From Lithobates sylvaticus (Eukaryota; Chordata; Amphibia; Anura; Ranidae), in contig CM053028.1 of assembly GCA_028564925.1 (NCBI GenBank), forward strand, positions 364,433,512 through 364,497,511: a stretch of 64,000 bases of DNA, read 5' to 3'. Positions 54,836-64,000 of the stretch are shown here, in pieces. Every line of letters begins with the position of its first letter. Position 1 is the stretch's first letter. Made by a program: the position numbers and the translations under genes. The notes under the pieces were generated by a model. That model was not told the origin of the DNA. It ran no database searches and saw nothing but the letters and a program-made list of their open reading frames with translations.

Positions 54836-56225
54836 TTTAGGTTTTGTGCTGCCCTATGCCTGACAAAACTTGCGCACCCCCTAATTTATATATGACCCAC
54901 CCCTTCCTGTCAAGGCCACACCCCTTACTTTTTAAGACTCGCCCTGTCATCTACATGGGAGGAAGACAGAGGAACGCCGGGGGAAGAGGACAGAGGGACG
55001 CCGTGGGAAGATGACAGAGGGACGCTGTGAGAGGAGGACAGAGGGACGCCGGGGGAGGAGGACAGAGGGACGTTGTGGGAAGAGAACAGAGAGGGACATT
55101 GTGGTGGTCAATAAGGCCTAGAGGATAGCAGGTTATGCACTTCCTAATGGCTCAGTCCCCAGGAACAGTAATGGATACTGGCCAACAGGCCCTCTTACCA
55201 GATTCAGCGAAACTACAACAGTGATCGGTTACAGCATGGCTCCATCTCTGGTGGTGCAGTTACAGCGTGGCTCCCTCTCTGGTAGTGCGGTTACAGCGTG
55301 GCTCCCTCTCTGGTAGTGCGGTTACAGCGTGGCTCCCTCTCTGGTGGTGCGGTTACAGCGTGGCTCCCTCTCTGGTGGTGTGGTTACAGCGTGGCTCCCT
55401 CTATGGCGGTACGGTTACAGCATGGCTCTCTCTCTGGTGGTGCGGTTACAGCCTGGCTCCCATTCTGGTTGGGCGGTTACAATGTGGCTCTCTCTCTGGT
55501 GGTTCGGGTACAACGTGGCTCTAGTGGTGCGGTTACAGTGTGGCTCTCTCTCTGGTGGTGCGGGTACAACGTGGCTTCCTCTGTCCTCCCATTGCACAGT
55601 CCTCTCTTTTTCTCTTCTGTAGCACTCTACTTTTTGCCAGGTTCCAGGTTCTCTGCCCCCCCCCCCCCAGTGTGCATGCATGCTGGGGGACTGTAGCCTG
55701 CCTGCTGTCTGTGGATACACTGGAGCCTGAGAAACACTGCCAATCTTCCGGGGCTATGTTTCCAATAATGCCCCAGTCCCTCAGTGTGTTATGAATGGCC
55801 CTCTGCTGTGGCCAATGGGGAGGGAATCAGAGTGGGCAGGAAGCCGGGCGGCGCTTAGGGGAAACCGATTAGAGTCGCTCTCTCTTCTCCTGTTCAGCTT
55901 TCCAGGAGAAAGGAGGGGGGCGAGGGGGGGGGATACAGACACTGTGCAGCTCTCCCTCTCACAGCGCCGCTGACGAGCTGATCACCGCTTTGCCGATGGG
56001 AGGCTGATTGCACCCAATACAACTGCTTCCTGGTGTCACCTGGGTGCGGTCCGCCCCCCCCATAGCAATGCCGCTGGATTTAGATGTAATCTCCTGATGG
56101 CGGTCCTGCGTGTGGGACCTAGGAGGAGGACGCAGATGCTTTTTTTTGTGCGGAGGGGCCACCCCCCCCCCCAAGGTGCCACCCTAGGCCTGGGCCTTGT
56201 CGGCTTAGGCCAAAATACAGCACTG
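54836..56225. mobile_element. hAT element carrying a minisatellite
   Basis: CCTTTGGT (54828-54835) and CCTTTAGT (56226-56233) flank it. Ends are cagtggtatatttagg and, inverted, cagtgctgtattttggcc. No transposase is present. Confidence 0.87.
55230..55585. repeat. Minisatellite, unit about 31 bp, about 11 copies
   Basis: The unit is ctctctggtggtgcggttac then agcgtggctcc. It is the reverse complement of the unit at 18170-18890. Frames across it (Trp-Leu-Pro-rich) are artefacts. Confidence 0.92.
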
Positions 56226-56233
56226 CCTTTAGT

Positions 56234-57148
56234 CAGTCTTTAAAAACATTACCCCAGCAGCCCTATCTTGTGCCCCTACGTCTATTTTTGTGTTAGGTAA
56301 GATGCATGTATTAAAAGTGAGGCCTGCACCTGGCCAAAAATAGAAATGGTAATAAATGTTTCTGACTAAAAGAACTAGAAGTTCCATACATTTATTCATG
56401 TTTATTGCATGGGGATACATTTGCAGATATTTTCTTCACTGCTGCATTTTTTTTCCATTTGTACAGAGGACAACACAGGCCCAATTTGTCCTCTGCTCAC
56501 TTTTGCTTCAGTCTAATGCAGTAATTAGGTCTGACAGACACAAGCAGGCAGAACATTCACAAACACACTGAGAGGTTATCAAGATGTTATTTATTACATT
56601 TGCACTCCCATATTTATGATGTGACATAGAGTGGATGGCAAAGCATGGATTGGACATTGCATGACCTGGAACAGGAAGTTGCCTTGTCCTTTTGGTGAAT
56701 AGGGACAGGCTAGCTGGAGCAAACCATGGACATGGTGGAATTGATCAGCCATGGCACTACAGACTGTAGTCACAGCATGTGAGTCCATCATTACAGGGTA
56801 AGGCAAACAAACAAAACAGGGAATAAAATACACTAATACATAGTCAATGTTAGAAGAACAACAGCAAGTTGCTTATGTACTGTGACTATATATGCATTAT
56901 ACCTTTTTATGCAGCAGGTGGCGGTGTAGTGTTATAGTGTAAAGTGCATGTAAATCTATCGTATGATGCAATGAGAGAAAGTGCTTTACTCAATGTTCCT
57001 GTTTCCATGCTGTTAAGATATGTTCTGCTATCCTCCATGCAAGCAAAGTTGTTTCCTGTATTCAAGAAGCTTCCATTGCATCATGTTAATACTCAACCAA
57101 CAGTTAAAACAACAATAAAAAAAAAGTGAAAACGTGCAATGATGTTAA
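56234..57148. other. No gene or clear repeat
   Basis: Ordinary AT-rich sequence; no credible frame, inverted ends or tandem units. Confidence 0.45.
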
Positions 57149-58078
57149 TTAACCACATCCTGACCAGCGCACGACGATATACGAAATTCAAAAAAAATTA
57201 AATATCAACCAAGAAAAAATTGTGACTGATTCAAAACAGTGCTATAAAAATAAAAATAAAAAACAAAAAATAAAAAAATAAAATAACACAAGAAAAAATT
57301 GTGACTGCCCAGCCAGGGCCTCTATCTAGGGAGATGTTGGATATCCACAGGAATTGCAACTGGAACTATGTACCAAACAAGCAGGGAGACTCAAACATCA
57401 AACCACCAGGGGGATAGGTCAGGGGTTACCCAGAAAAGCAAGAAGACTCTCCATAGTGTTAAACGTACCAAGGTTTATTAAAACGATTAAAATTGCACTT
57501 ACTAAGTGATGTTGTAAAGATCAAGAGAAAAACAGCCGGCCGGCTTGCGAACACCCATCTGTTATAGTGAAAAGACAGAACCATGCCTCGATCTGAGTCT
57601 TGGGAGGCGGGAATCCAATCCTCCCAAGGGGTAGGTATAAAAAGAGTGTATTGAGAAGTAAAAAACTTTATTAGAAATTGCAGCAAGACGCAATATATCT
57701 CAGAGTTAGAAAGGCACAGTGAAATTTGGGAAAAGGACAAAAATACAGCATAGTTAAAATAGCACCAAAATTAACCAGGCTGTATTAATAATAAAAACAT
57801 GGAAAAGTAATAAAATGAAGCACCCGTGGTGAAAAGGCAACTCCAGAATTAGTAATAGAGTACCAATCTCCTGGAAATGGGTAGGAATTTGTACCTAGGG
57901 GAATACAGCATATAATCCATCCATGCCTCTAGTGGTGAAAACACGGAACATATCCCATGTGTAATGAACACATTAGAGTAAATATAACAAACTGGCCAAA
58001 CCACCTAAAATGGCAGACTATAATTATTAAAAAAATATGAAAAAAACATAAATGTAAAAAAATATTAACCTCCCTGGC

Positions 58079-58878
58079 GGTATTCCCGAGTCTGGCTCGG
58101 GGTGGAATTTCAGTACCATTAGCGGTATAAATTACTTACCTTGTCCCCTGGATCCTGCGATGTCTCCCCGCTGTGTGTGCGAGCTGTCTCCTTGCTCGAT
58201 TCACACAGTGCCAAGTGCCGATGAGCTCCATTCCCTGCGACGTTGCGACGCAAAATTGGCGCCAAATTCAAAAAAGTAAAAGCACAGTACACATACAATA
58301 TACTGTAATCTTACAGATTACAGTACTGTATAAAAAAAAAAATTACACATCCCCTTTGTCCCTAGCTGTCTGTCCAGTGCCCTGCATGCACTTTTATATT
58401 ATAAATACTGTTTCTTCTGCCTGGAATTTGGAGATTGTCCATAGCAACCAAAAAGTGTCCCTTTATGTCAAAAGTGGTTTTAGACCAGCTAGAAAACAGC
58501 GATAATATATTAGAATCACTTGCAGAATTGAGCGATAGCGATTTGTGGGGAAATTTGTCATCAAAACTAAATCTAATGACAGCTACAATTCTGAGCAAAT
58601 TTCAGTGTTTTTGATTTGATAACATTATTGAATAATTTTTATTATTATATTATTATTTTTGTTAAAAATTATTTATAGTTATTATTTATAGTTATTTATT
58701 ATATTATAATTTATGATTTTGTGTTTCAAACTTTATCATACCCGGGATGTCTTGGACAGATTTAATTGAGTTATTCCTAAGAATTACATGCCTCTAATAT
58801 AAAACGCCAAATTTCCATGCAAAATAATTGTACCGCTTTCAGCACCTAAAATCAGAAATAATCATACCTCCAGGGAGG
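58079..58878. mobile_element. TTAA-bounded MITE with CCTCCCTGG ends, inside the Penelope-like copy
   Basis: TTAA at 58075-58078 and 58879-58882; ends cctccctggcggta and, inverted, cctccctggaggta. Contains gtctggctcggggtgg. Non-coding, 800 bp; probably piggyBac-like. Confidence 0.85.
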
Positions 58879-59019
58879 TTAATGAGATCTTCAAATTTAA
58901 AAGGAAAAAATATGTAAATTAATGTGATAAATTTAGTTAATAAATTGTAATATATGTAAAAAGGTGGGGCCACCCAAGACTCACACAAATTCACAACAAT
59001 GATTGAGTAAATATTACTG

Positions 59020-60252
59020 TATTACCGTCCCACCGAGAGGGGACGTTTAGTCCTGCCCACATATTAAAGTCCACAAGGACATTGGAGCAGGTAAACCACC
59101 CCCTTGGTGGAACAAGTAATGAACGATTTTATTTCATATTTAATGGAGGTGCTGGATTAAGTAAACTTTTGTATTCTTCTGTGACTACAACCATTCAAGG
59201 AACACACCCTACACCTCCTGCATTGATAAAAGCTGGTAAGATCTTGAAAAAAACCTCTCTTAATAGATGGAGGATTGAGAATGTTAGGTGCCACTCTAGC
59301 CTTAAGGGCAAACCTGAGGTTTATCAGGTAACACTGCTTTTAAAGTCTGATCATTGCTCAAGATATGCCAGTGTTTATTAATCAATTTCTTAACATTCAT
59401 GTGTTGCATGGAATATGTAGTAATAAAAGGAACTGTAGGTGACCTATCCGTATGGGGCTGATTAAGCAAATCCCCTCTCTCCATATCAGCAACTTCTTCA
59501 AGAGTATGACTAAGTGATTCTTTTGAATATCCCTTTTCTTCAAAGCACATAGTCAGTGTTTTTGCTTGCATCAAAAACTCACTCTCATTGGTACACTTCC
59601 GCTTCAACCGTATAAACTGACTTTTCGGTACCGATTTGAGCCATGACGCATGGTGGCAGCTATCGACAGGAATATATGAATTCCTGTCGGTACTTTTAAA
59701 GACTGTTGAGGTATTAAATTGATCATTCCTAATTGTGATTGTTAGGTCTAAGAAATTTATTGCTGACTGGCTGGCCTAATACTGAAGGATAATACACCTG
59801 GTGTTGTTACTTAGATCCTTAAAAGGTCCAGATCCAAACAGAAATAATTATGCGAGGCTGCATACTCAAGCAACTCCATGATGAAACAAGTCTGTTCATC
59901 AAGGAGGCCCGAGTCGTACCTCAAAAAAAAAACTGCACGGCAAACAATCCCAAATTGTGTGGTATCACAGTATAGAGAGAGGTAACATCCGCTGTCCGCC
60001 TAATTTGGGGGTATATTCTGACAAAAGGTTAATCACATGACGAGAGTCTTTAATATGTGAGGGCATTTTTGACACTTGGGGTTGGAGATAGAAATCAATA
60101 TACCTGCCCACACGGGGCATGATGGAATCAATACCACTTACTATTGGGCATCCTGGGGGGCAGGTAGGATGTTTATGTATTATGGGTAAATAGTACACAA
60201 TGGGTGTACGAGGTGCACTAGGAACTAAATAAAGCTTTTCTTTTTTATCCAA
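59020..60252 (-). pseudogene. Penelope-like reverse transcriptase and GIY-YIG endonuclease remnant
   Basis: In order on the minus strand: VYYLPIIHKHPTCPPGCPIV and YIKDSRHVINLL (about 59990-60200), the conserved palm region of Penelope reverse transcriptases; then CTNESEFLMQA and VPFITTYSMQHMNVKK (about 59390-59600), the linker after the RT; then a VYLLQCPCG-type segment at about 59050-59095, the entry to the GIY-YIG nuclease of endonuclease-bearing Penelope elements. The middle of the RT is not seen. It is a fossil with several breaks. Confidence 0.82.
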
Positions 60253-61529
60253 AATACCTGGATTGTGTCAACGATATACGTCGGCACAATGGCATGGCTG
60301 GGCAAATGGGCGTACAAGTACGTCCCGTTTAAATCGCAGCATTGTAGGCGCGCGAGCGCGCCGCATACTCCTTGGCCATGCTCGTGGGTCCCATGGATTC
60401 TATGTCCGCCGGGGGTCCCGCGATCATGTCACGGAGCAGCAGAACGGGGAGATTCTTATGTAAACAAGGCATTTCCCTGTTCTGCCTAGCAACAAAACAG
60501 GTATCTACTGCTCCCTGTCATCGGGAGCAGTGATCTCTGTCATGTCCTATTGAGGCAATCCCCTCCACAGTTATAATCACTCCCTAGGACACAATTAACC
60601 CCTTGATCGCTCCCCTAGGATTTAACCCTTTCCCTGCCAGTGTCATATACACAGTAATCAGTGCATTTTTATAGCACTGATCACTGTATAAATGACAATG
60701 GTCCCAAAATAGTGTCAAAAGTGTCTGATGATTCCGCCATAATGTCACAGTCACAATAATAATCGCAGATCGCCAACATTACTAATAAAAAAAATAATAA
60801 AAATGCCATAAGTCTATCCCCTATTTTGTAGATGCTATAACTTTTGCGCAAACCAATACCAATAACTGCTTATTGAAATTATTTTTACCAAAAATATGTA
60901 GAAGAATAAACTGAGAAAGAAATTGGTCTTTTTATATAATTTTTGGGGATATTTATTATAGCAAAAAGTAAAAAATATAGCTTTTTTTTCAAAATTGTCA
61001 TTATTTTTTTGTTTATAGCGCAAAAAATAAAAACGGCAGAGTTGACCAAATACCACCAAAAGAAAGCTCTAGTTGTGGGAAAAAAAAGGACGTCAATTTT
61101 GTTTGGGTGCAACATTGCACGACCGCGCAATTGTCAATTAAAGCGACACAGATTCGCATCGCAAAAAGTGCTTTGGTCAGGAAGGGGGTTAAACACATAA
61201 TAGAGCTGTAGTTATAGGGCTTAGGAAAACAACAATAAATAATTGGTAGTAAATATAAACATGTACCTTATGTATACTGCAGCTGGTAAACTGATGTTTT
61301 TGGAGCATTTGGGCGTTTTTTATTTCAGCAGCCCCTGAACTCTCCTCTATGTTATCTAATGGGTACACTCAGGCATTTATAGTTGTTTAGAAGCAGTTGA
61401 GGTTAGGAGCATTTTTGTGAAAGCAGAAAATCTCGTAATTTAGTGGCATTTGAAACGCCAAATACCGCGTGTAAATTCATCCAAACATGGTAACCCGAGC
61501 AAGAAGAGTATTTGTTACACAATAAGTGG

Positions 61530-62010
61530 GATAAGACAAAGAGAAAAAAGGAAAAAGAAGGAAAAAGAGAGAATATGAAATAAAATACAAATGAAAAGAA
61601 AGGAGAAGGAAAGGGAAGGGGAAAAAGAAAGGAGGGGTGTGACCAGGGGATGGGGAATGTGGGGAGAAAAAGGAGGAGACAGAAAAGGAAAAGGGTAGTT
61701 AGAAGTACATGGCGCGCACATGCAAGAAAGGAAAACGAGGGGTCTGGATGAGAGGAGAGGGAAGAAAGGAAAAAAGAGGGAGGGGAGAGAAGACCTGTGG
61801 GGGAAAAAAAGGGGGGGGGATGGAAGTGAAAAAAGGAGGGGAAAAGAAGGAGGGAAAATAAGGGGGGAAGGGGAAAGAGAGAGAAGGGGGAAAAGAAAGA
61901 GAGGGGAAAAAGAAAAAGGGGAAGTACAGAGAAACAGGGGAAAATAAGGGAAAAAGAAACAAGAGGGGAGAAGGAAAAAGAAGGAGAAAGGAGAGAAGAA
62001 AGGAGATAGA
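61530..62010 (+). repeat. Polypurine tract of about 480 bp
   Basis: The + strand is almost only A and G (gggaaa, gagaaa, ggaggg words) with few interruptions. The Phe/Ser/Pro-rich minus-strand frame across it is an artefact. Confidence 0.92.
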
Positions 62011-62479
62011 AAACACACCAAAACAGATCGAATGTGCATACAAATTAATTCATGATGAAGTGTATGTGAAGCCAAACTAGTAATGAAATAGAAACTAGAG
62101 TGAAACAAAAAAAATTAACCACTTCGCATCCGGCCGTAGCCGAATGACGGCCACAGCGCGGATGCCAAATCCCGGGAGGCCGTCATATGACGGCCTCCCC
62201 TTTCCTCGCTCCCCGAGCGCCCTCACGAGCGCGCATCGGGGAAATTCTGTGTTGGCCGTGTCCCTTGGACACAGCCAATCACAGATCGCTGTAAACGGCC
62301 AATCACAGCGGCCGTTTACAGCGCGATCCCCCCGGCCAATGAGCGATGATCTCAAATGTAAACATATGAGATCATCTCTCATTGCCGGCTCTCTCTCCTC
62401 ACACAGAGACAGCGTGTGAGGAGAGAGAGGATCTGTGAAACGTGAGAATCAACACCCAGTACAGTGCCCCAGTATTACA

Positions 62480-63560
62480 GTGCCCCACCAGTGCCCACCA
62501 GTGCCCCACCAGTGCCGATCAGTGCCCCACCAGTGCCGATCAGTGCCCCACCAGTGCCGATCAGTGCCCCACCAGTGCCGATCAGTGCCCCACCAGTGCC
62601 GATCAGTGCCCCACCAGTGCCGATCAGTGCCCCACCAGTGTCGATCAGTGCCCCACCAGTGTCGATCAGTGCCCCACCAGTGCCGATCAGTGCCCCACCA
62701 GTGCCGATCAGTGCCGATCAGTGCCCCACCAGTGCCGATCAGTGCCCCACCAGTGCCGATCAGTGCCCACCTGTGCCGATCAGTGCCCACCTGTGCCGAT
62801 CAGTGCCCACCTGTGCCGATCAGTGCCCCACCAGTGCCGATCAGTGCCGATCAGTGCCCACCAGTGCCGATCAGTGCCCACCTGTGCCGATCAGTGCCCA
62901 CCTGTGCCGATCAGGGCCCACCTTTGTTGATCAGTGCCCACCTTTGCCGATCAGTGCCCACCTGTGCCGATCAGTGCCCACCTGTGCCGATCAGTGCCCA
63001 CCTTTGCCGATCAGTGTCCACCTTTGCCGATCAGTGTCCACCTTTGCCGATCAGTGCCCACCTTTGCCTATCAGTGCCCACCTGTGCCGATCAGTGCCCA
63101 CCTGTGCCGATCAGTGCCCACCTGTGCCGATCAGTGCCCACCTGTGCCGATCAGTGTCCATCTGCACATCTTCACAATCAGTACCTGACTGTGCCACCTC
63201 ATCAGTACCCGCCTGTGCCACCTCATCAGTGCCCGCCTGTGCCGCCTCATCAGTGCCCGCCTGTGCCGCCTCATCAGTGCCCGCCTGTGACGCCTCATCA
63301 GTGCCCGCCTGTGACGCCTCATCAGTGCCCGCCTGTGACGCCTCAACAGTGTCCGCCTGTGATGCCTCATCAGTGTCCGCCTGTGACGCCTCATCAGTGT
63401 GCATTTGTTCCACTTCATTAGTGCACATCTGTGCCACCTCAGTGCCCATCTGTGCCACCTCAGTAACCCATCTGTGCCACCTCAGTAACCCATCTGTGCC
63501 ACCTCAGTAACCCATCTGTGCCACCTCAGTAACCCATCTGTGCCACCTCAGTGTCCATCA
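62480..63560 (+). repeat. Minisatellite array in the piggyBac element, units 20-24 bp
   Basis: Three blocks occur in succession: cagtgccccaccagtgccgat (62480-62880), then cagtgcccacctgtgccgat (62880-63165), then tcatcagtgcccgcctgtga and cctcagtaacccatctgtg types (63190-63560). Overlapping Cys/Pro frames are artefacts. Confidence 0.93.
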
Positions 63561-63607
63561 GTGCAGGCTTAGTACACACCTGTGTAGTCGCACCAGCAAC
63601 CAGCAGC

Positions 63608-64000
63608 ATGTCCAAAAGGGTCTATTCCGCAGAGGAGGCGTTCCAAATCCTTTCCCAGGCCGACGAGAGCAACGGGGAGCTCTCTTCAGATTCCTCTTCA
63701 TACATCGATTCTGAGACTGACATAACTTACGAGCCAGTCCTCAGTAGCGAAACATCGAGTGACTCGGAGGAGGAAGAGATTCGGCCGGCCAAACGAAGGC
63801 GTTCTGAGGAAGCAGTGCCATCCACCAGCACCGCAGTGCCATCCACCAGCACCGCAGTGCCATCTACCAGCACCGCAGTGCCATCTACCAGCACCGCAGT
63901 GCCATCTACCAGCACTGCAGTACCTCGGCAAGAAAGGCCAAGGACCCATGCCAGCCTTCCCTATGCCCTTCAAAACCCCTTGTGGCTTCCTCCTAATTCA
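63608..64000 (+). CDS. piggyBac transposase, N-terminal part (open at window edge)
   Basis: An ATG at 63608 opens 131 codons with no stop before the edge. The start MSKRVYSAEEAFQILSQADE, then a Ser/Asp/Glu-rich stretch and PAKRRRSEEA, matches the acidic, disordered N-terminus of vertebrate piggyBac transposases (typically M-x-KR-x-YSAEEA). Residues about 79-113 are five copies of AVPSTST, a 21-bp coding repeat. The DDD catalytic core and the C-terminal cysteine-rich finger lie beyond the window. Position, about 1.5 kb inside a TTAA-CC end, supports the call. I cannot say whether the full gene is intact. Confidence 0.78.
   Translation, partial: MSKRVYSAEEAFQILSQADESNGELSSDSSSYIDSETDITYEPVLSSETSSDSEEEEIRPAKRRRSEEAVPSTSTAVPSTSTAVPSTSTAVPSTSTAVPSTSTAVPRQERPRTHASLPYALQNPLWLPPNS

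Larger units (their letters stand above)
57184..60270 (-). mobile_element. Penelope-like element (GIY-YIG type), broken
   Basis: ACGATATACG at 57174-57183 is repeated at 60271-60280, a 10-bp target duplication in a piggyBac-like MITE. The minus strand encodes recognisable Penelope reverse transcriptase and endonuclease segments. The copy is shortened and has several breaks, and an 800-bp MITE is inserted at 58079-58878. Confidence 0.85.
57149..61192. mobile_element. piggyBac-like MITE split by a Penelope-like element
   Basis: TTAA at 57149-57152 and 61189-61192. Only 35 bp of the left end (ttaaccacatcctgaccagc onward) precede the insertion; the family resumes at 60271. Without the insert it is about 957 bp, matching the other complete copies. 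Confidence 0.85.
62115..64000 (+). mobile_element. piggyBac transposon, 5' part, runs off the window
   Basis: It begins with TTAA (62115-62118) then CCACTTCGCATCCGG, followed by palindromes (ggaggccgtcatatgacggc; gatgatctcaaatg with its mirror; ctctcctcacac with its mirror). A 1.1-kb tandem array follows, then an open transposase frame. The right end lies outside. Confidence 0.82.

Noticed and set aside
57184-60270. Hammerhead core in the RT-bearing Penelope-like copy
   Set aside because: No CTGATGA...GAAAC arrangement was found in it; the ribozyme-bearing terminus seems absent from this copy.
61515-62108. 197-codon minus frame, Phe/Ser/Pro-rich
   Set aside because: Translation of a polypurine tract's complement.
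62435-63510. Overlapping 328- and 348-codon Cys/Pro/Ser-rich frames
   Set aside because: They translate the 20-24-bp tandem array in three frames; no start context, domain or constraint.
62480-63560. CRISPR-like array
   Set aside because: Direct tandem units without unique spacers in a vertebrate genome; it is a minisatellite.
1-64000. LTR retrotransposon, endogenous retrovirus or Polinton
   Set aside because: No gag, pol-integrase, env, capsid or polymerase segments and no paired LTRs were recognised. The reverse transcriptases seen are BovB, L1 and Penelope type.

Overview
The window is vertebrate, and the repeats point to a frog, most likely a ranoid. Coding sequence is sparse and spread over long introns packed with DNA transposons. 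Many repeats are families typical of frog genomes: Kolobok/T2-type elements bounded by TTAA, piggyBac-like elements starting TTAACCACTTC, hAT elements with 8-bp target duplications, Tc1 elements and Penelope-like retroelements. A BovB LINE, which reached several animal lineages by horizontal transfer, is also present. The species assignment is an inference.

One host gene is recognisable and looks complete: AHSG (fetuin-A), + strand, seven coding exons between 23335 and 50319, 337 residues. Its 12 mature cysteines match the spacing known for mammalian fetuin-A almost residue for residue. A TATA box lies about 75 bp before the ATG and an AATAAA about 345 bp after the stop. Its product should be a secreted plasma glycoprotein with two cystatin domains.

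Layout. 1-15.9 kb: intergenic repeats, including hAT elements (4649-6807; 12368-14780 with a second hAT nested inside) and a 5'-truncated L1. 16-22.7 kb: a four-level nest in which a MITE holds a T2 element, which holds a near-full-length BovB, which holds two hATs and a piggyBac-type MITE. 23.2-50.7 kb: AHSG. Intron 2 carries two fold-back Tc1 elements and a Penelope-like insertion with a hammerhead-ribozyme core. Intron 5 (11.5 kb) carries a Tc1 interrupted by three other repeats, plus palindromic and tandem families. 50.7-57 kb: 3' flank with two long inverted repeats and a hAT whose internal minisatellite matches the one in the hAT inside BovB. 57.1-61.2 kb: a piggyBac-type element split by a Penelope-like element with RT and GIY-YIG motifs. 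61.5-62.0 kb: a polypurine tract. 62.1 kb to the edge: the 5' part of a piggyBac transposon with about 1.1 kb of tandem repeats and an open transposase N-terminus running off the window.

No tRNA, rRNA, CRISPR, LTR retrotransposon, retrovirus or Polinton was recognised. The window reads as one liver-type secreted-protein gene inside a dense, datable record of nested transposition.
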